64,000 nucleotides of DNA. Source: Methanobrevibacter sp. Its GTDB lineage: Archaea; Methanobacteriota; Methanobacteria; Methanobacteriales; Methanobacteriaceae. The notes below the pieces were generated by a model. That model worked only from the letters and a program-made list of their open reading frames with translations. It searched no databases and was not told the DNA's origin. Below, piece after piece: positions 63,809 to 64,000 of the stretch; within the stretch, counting starts at the first letter, position 1; each line of letters begins with the position of its first letter. Location of the stretch: positions 1-64,000 of the forward strand of contig JALFJX010000004.1 in the NCBI GenBank assembly GCA_022775905.1, given 5' to 3'. Position numbers and translations under genes: made by a program.

Positions 63809-64000
63809 TTTAATTCATATAAGTTCCCGTAATTATATAATTTAATTTCGTCTGGAACTTCTTTTATTATATTTTTTGTATCAAAGATTATTGGACTTTT
63901 CATACTACTTTTAATTAAATCATAGTCTAAATCTTTAAATTCGTCATGGTCACAAAGTACCAAAATCAAGTCACTATCTTTTACAGCCTCTTCAAGACTT
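63805..64000 (-). CDS. wecC: Nucleotide-sugar dehydrogenase, C-terminal part (cut by the window)
   Basis: The last 64 codons of a minus-strand gene that continues past the window. The text SLEEAVKDSDLILVLCDHDEFKD and IIFDTKNII matches the C-terminal UDP-binding domain of UDP-GlcNAc/ManNAc or UDP-glucose 6-dehydrogenases, of which the WecC type is common in Methanobacteriales. It overlaps the convergent DUF2264 stop by four bases. The exact sugar cannot be told from this fragment. Confidence 0.7.
   Translation of the reverse strand, partial: SLEEAVKDSDLILVLCDHDEFKDLDYDLIKSSMKSPIIFDTKNIIKEVPDEIKLYNYGNLYELN

Noticed and set aside
1-64000. tRNA, rRNA, insertion sequence or prophage genes
   Set aside because: No cloverleaf-like T-loop sequence in spacers, no transposase or phage structural genes, and no rRNA motifs were seen.

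Overview
The window reads as chromosome of a methanogenic archaeon of the order Methanobacteriales, most likely Methanobrevibacter. The evidence is strongly AT-rich DNA, a HMf-type histone, Alba, Orc1/Cdc6, the small subunit of DNA polymerase D, the fumarate reductase TfrA, methanogenesis marker protein 11, CTP-type riboflavin kinase, Ni/Co-sirohydrochlorin chelatases, an archaeal UbiD-type decarboxylase, TATA-box promoters and a pseudomurein-lineage gene set. Species cannot be fixed from sequence reading alone. No rRNA, tRNA, CRISPR array, insertion sequence or prophage was seen.

Layout. 0-10.5 kb (mostly minus strand): argS, archaeal signal peptidase, hemL, cbiC, a BaiN-type flavoprotein, aspS, an acetyltransferase, hisD, ilvD. 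10.6-13.8 kb: an orphan radical-SAM/helix-hairpin-helix protein, then a two-gene ParA locus whose second protein carries only the ParA-contact peptide of ParB, next to a 420-bp repeat field. 13.8-28 kb: trpB2 with TRP-box-like operators, DUF1786, PHP, alba, leuA, a padR-ABC exporter-beta-propeller operon, a HAD phosphatase, gatA, and a domain-swapped CobB/CobQ-like protein. 28-32.7 kb: ribB behind a clear FMN riboswitch, ribK, tfrA, an adenosine-type deaminase, histone. 32.9-42.5 kb: hisG, pyrB, orc1/cdc6 beside a 630-bp replication origin, cbiB-cbiG, a small ribbon-helix-helix protein, fucA-type aldolase and polD small subunit. 42.6-50 kb: cobJ with a Cys-rich tail, a PhoU/TrkA-C and Mg-transporter pair, two pilin-like membrane proteins, DUF35, and three tandem CbiX domains with His-rich stretches. 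50-64 kb: thiL, radical SAM, ubiD, tandem purE, tex, a glycosyltransferase with an ectodomain, then leuC-leuD-leuB, a 37-residue membrane protein, ribH and mmp11, DUF2264 and a truncated nucleotide-sugar dehydrogenase.

Functional themes. Tetrapyrrole/cobamide/F430 synthesis (hemL, cbiC, cbiB, cbiG, cobJ, cfbA-like genes), branched-chain amino acids (ilvD, leuA, leuCDB), histidine (hisD, hisG), flavin (ribB, ribK, ribH) and chromosome replication/packaging (origin, orc1, polD, histone, alba, parA) dominate.

Most notable: (i) the ParA/ParB-peptide locus, whose adjacent repeats share a 15-bp motif (GTTATAAGTTATAAC, one mismatch allowed) with three sites inside the BaiN gene and one intergenic site, a candidate archaeal centromere-like system; (ii) the origin with exact 12-bp origin-recognition boxes that also occur as single copies 2-25 kb away; (iii) a bacterial-type FMN riboswitch in an archaeon. 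All functional statements come from reading the sequence; no database search was run.
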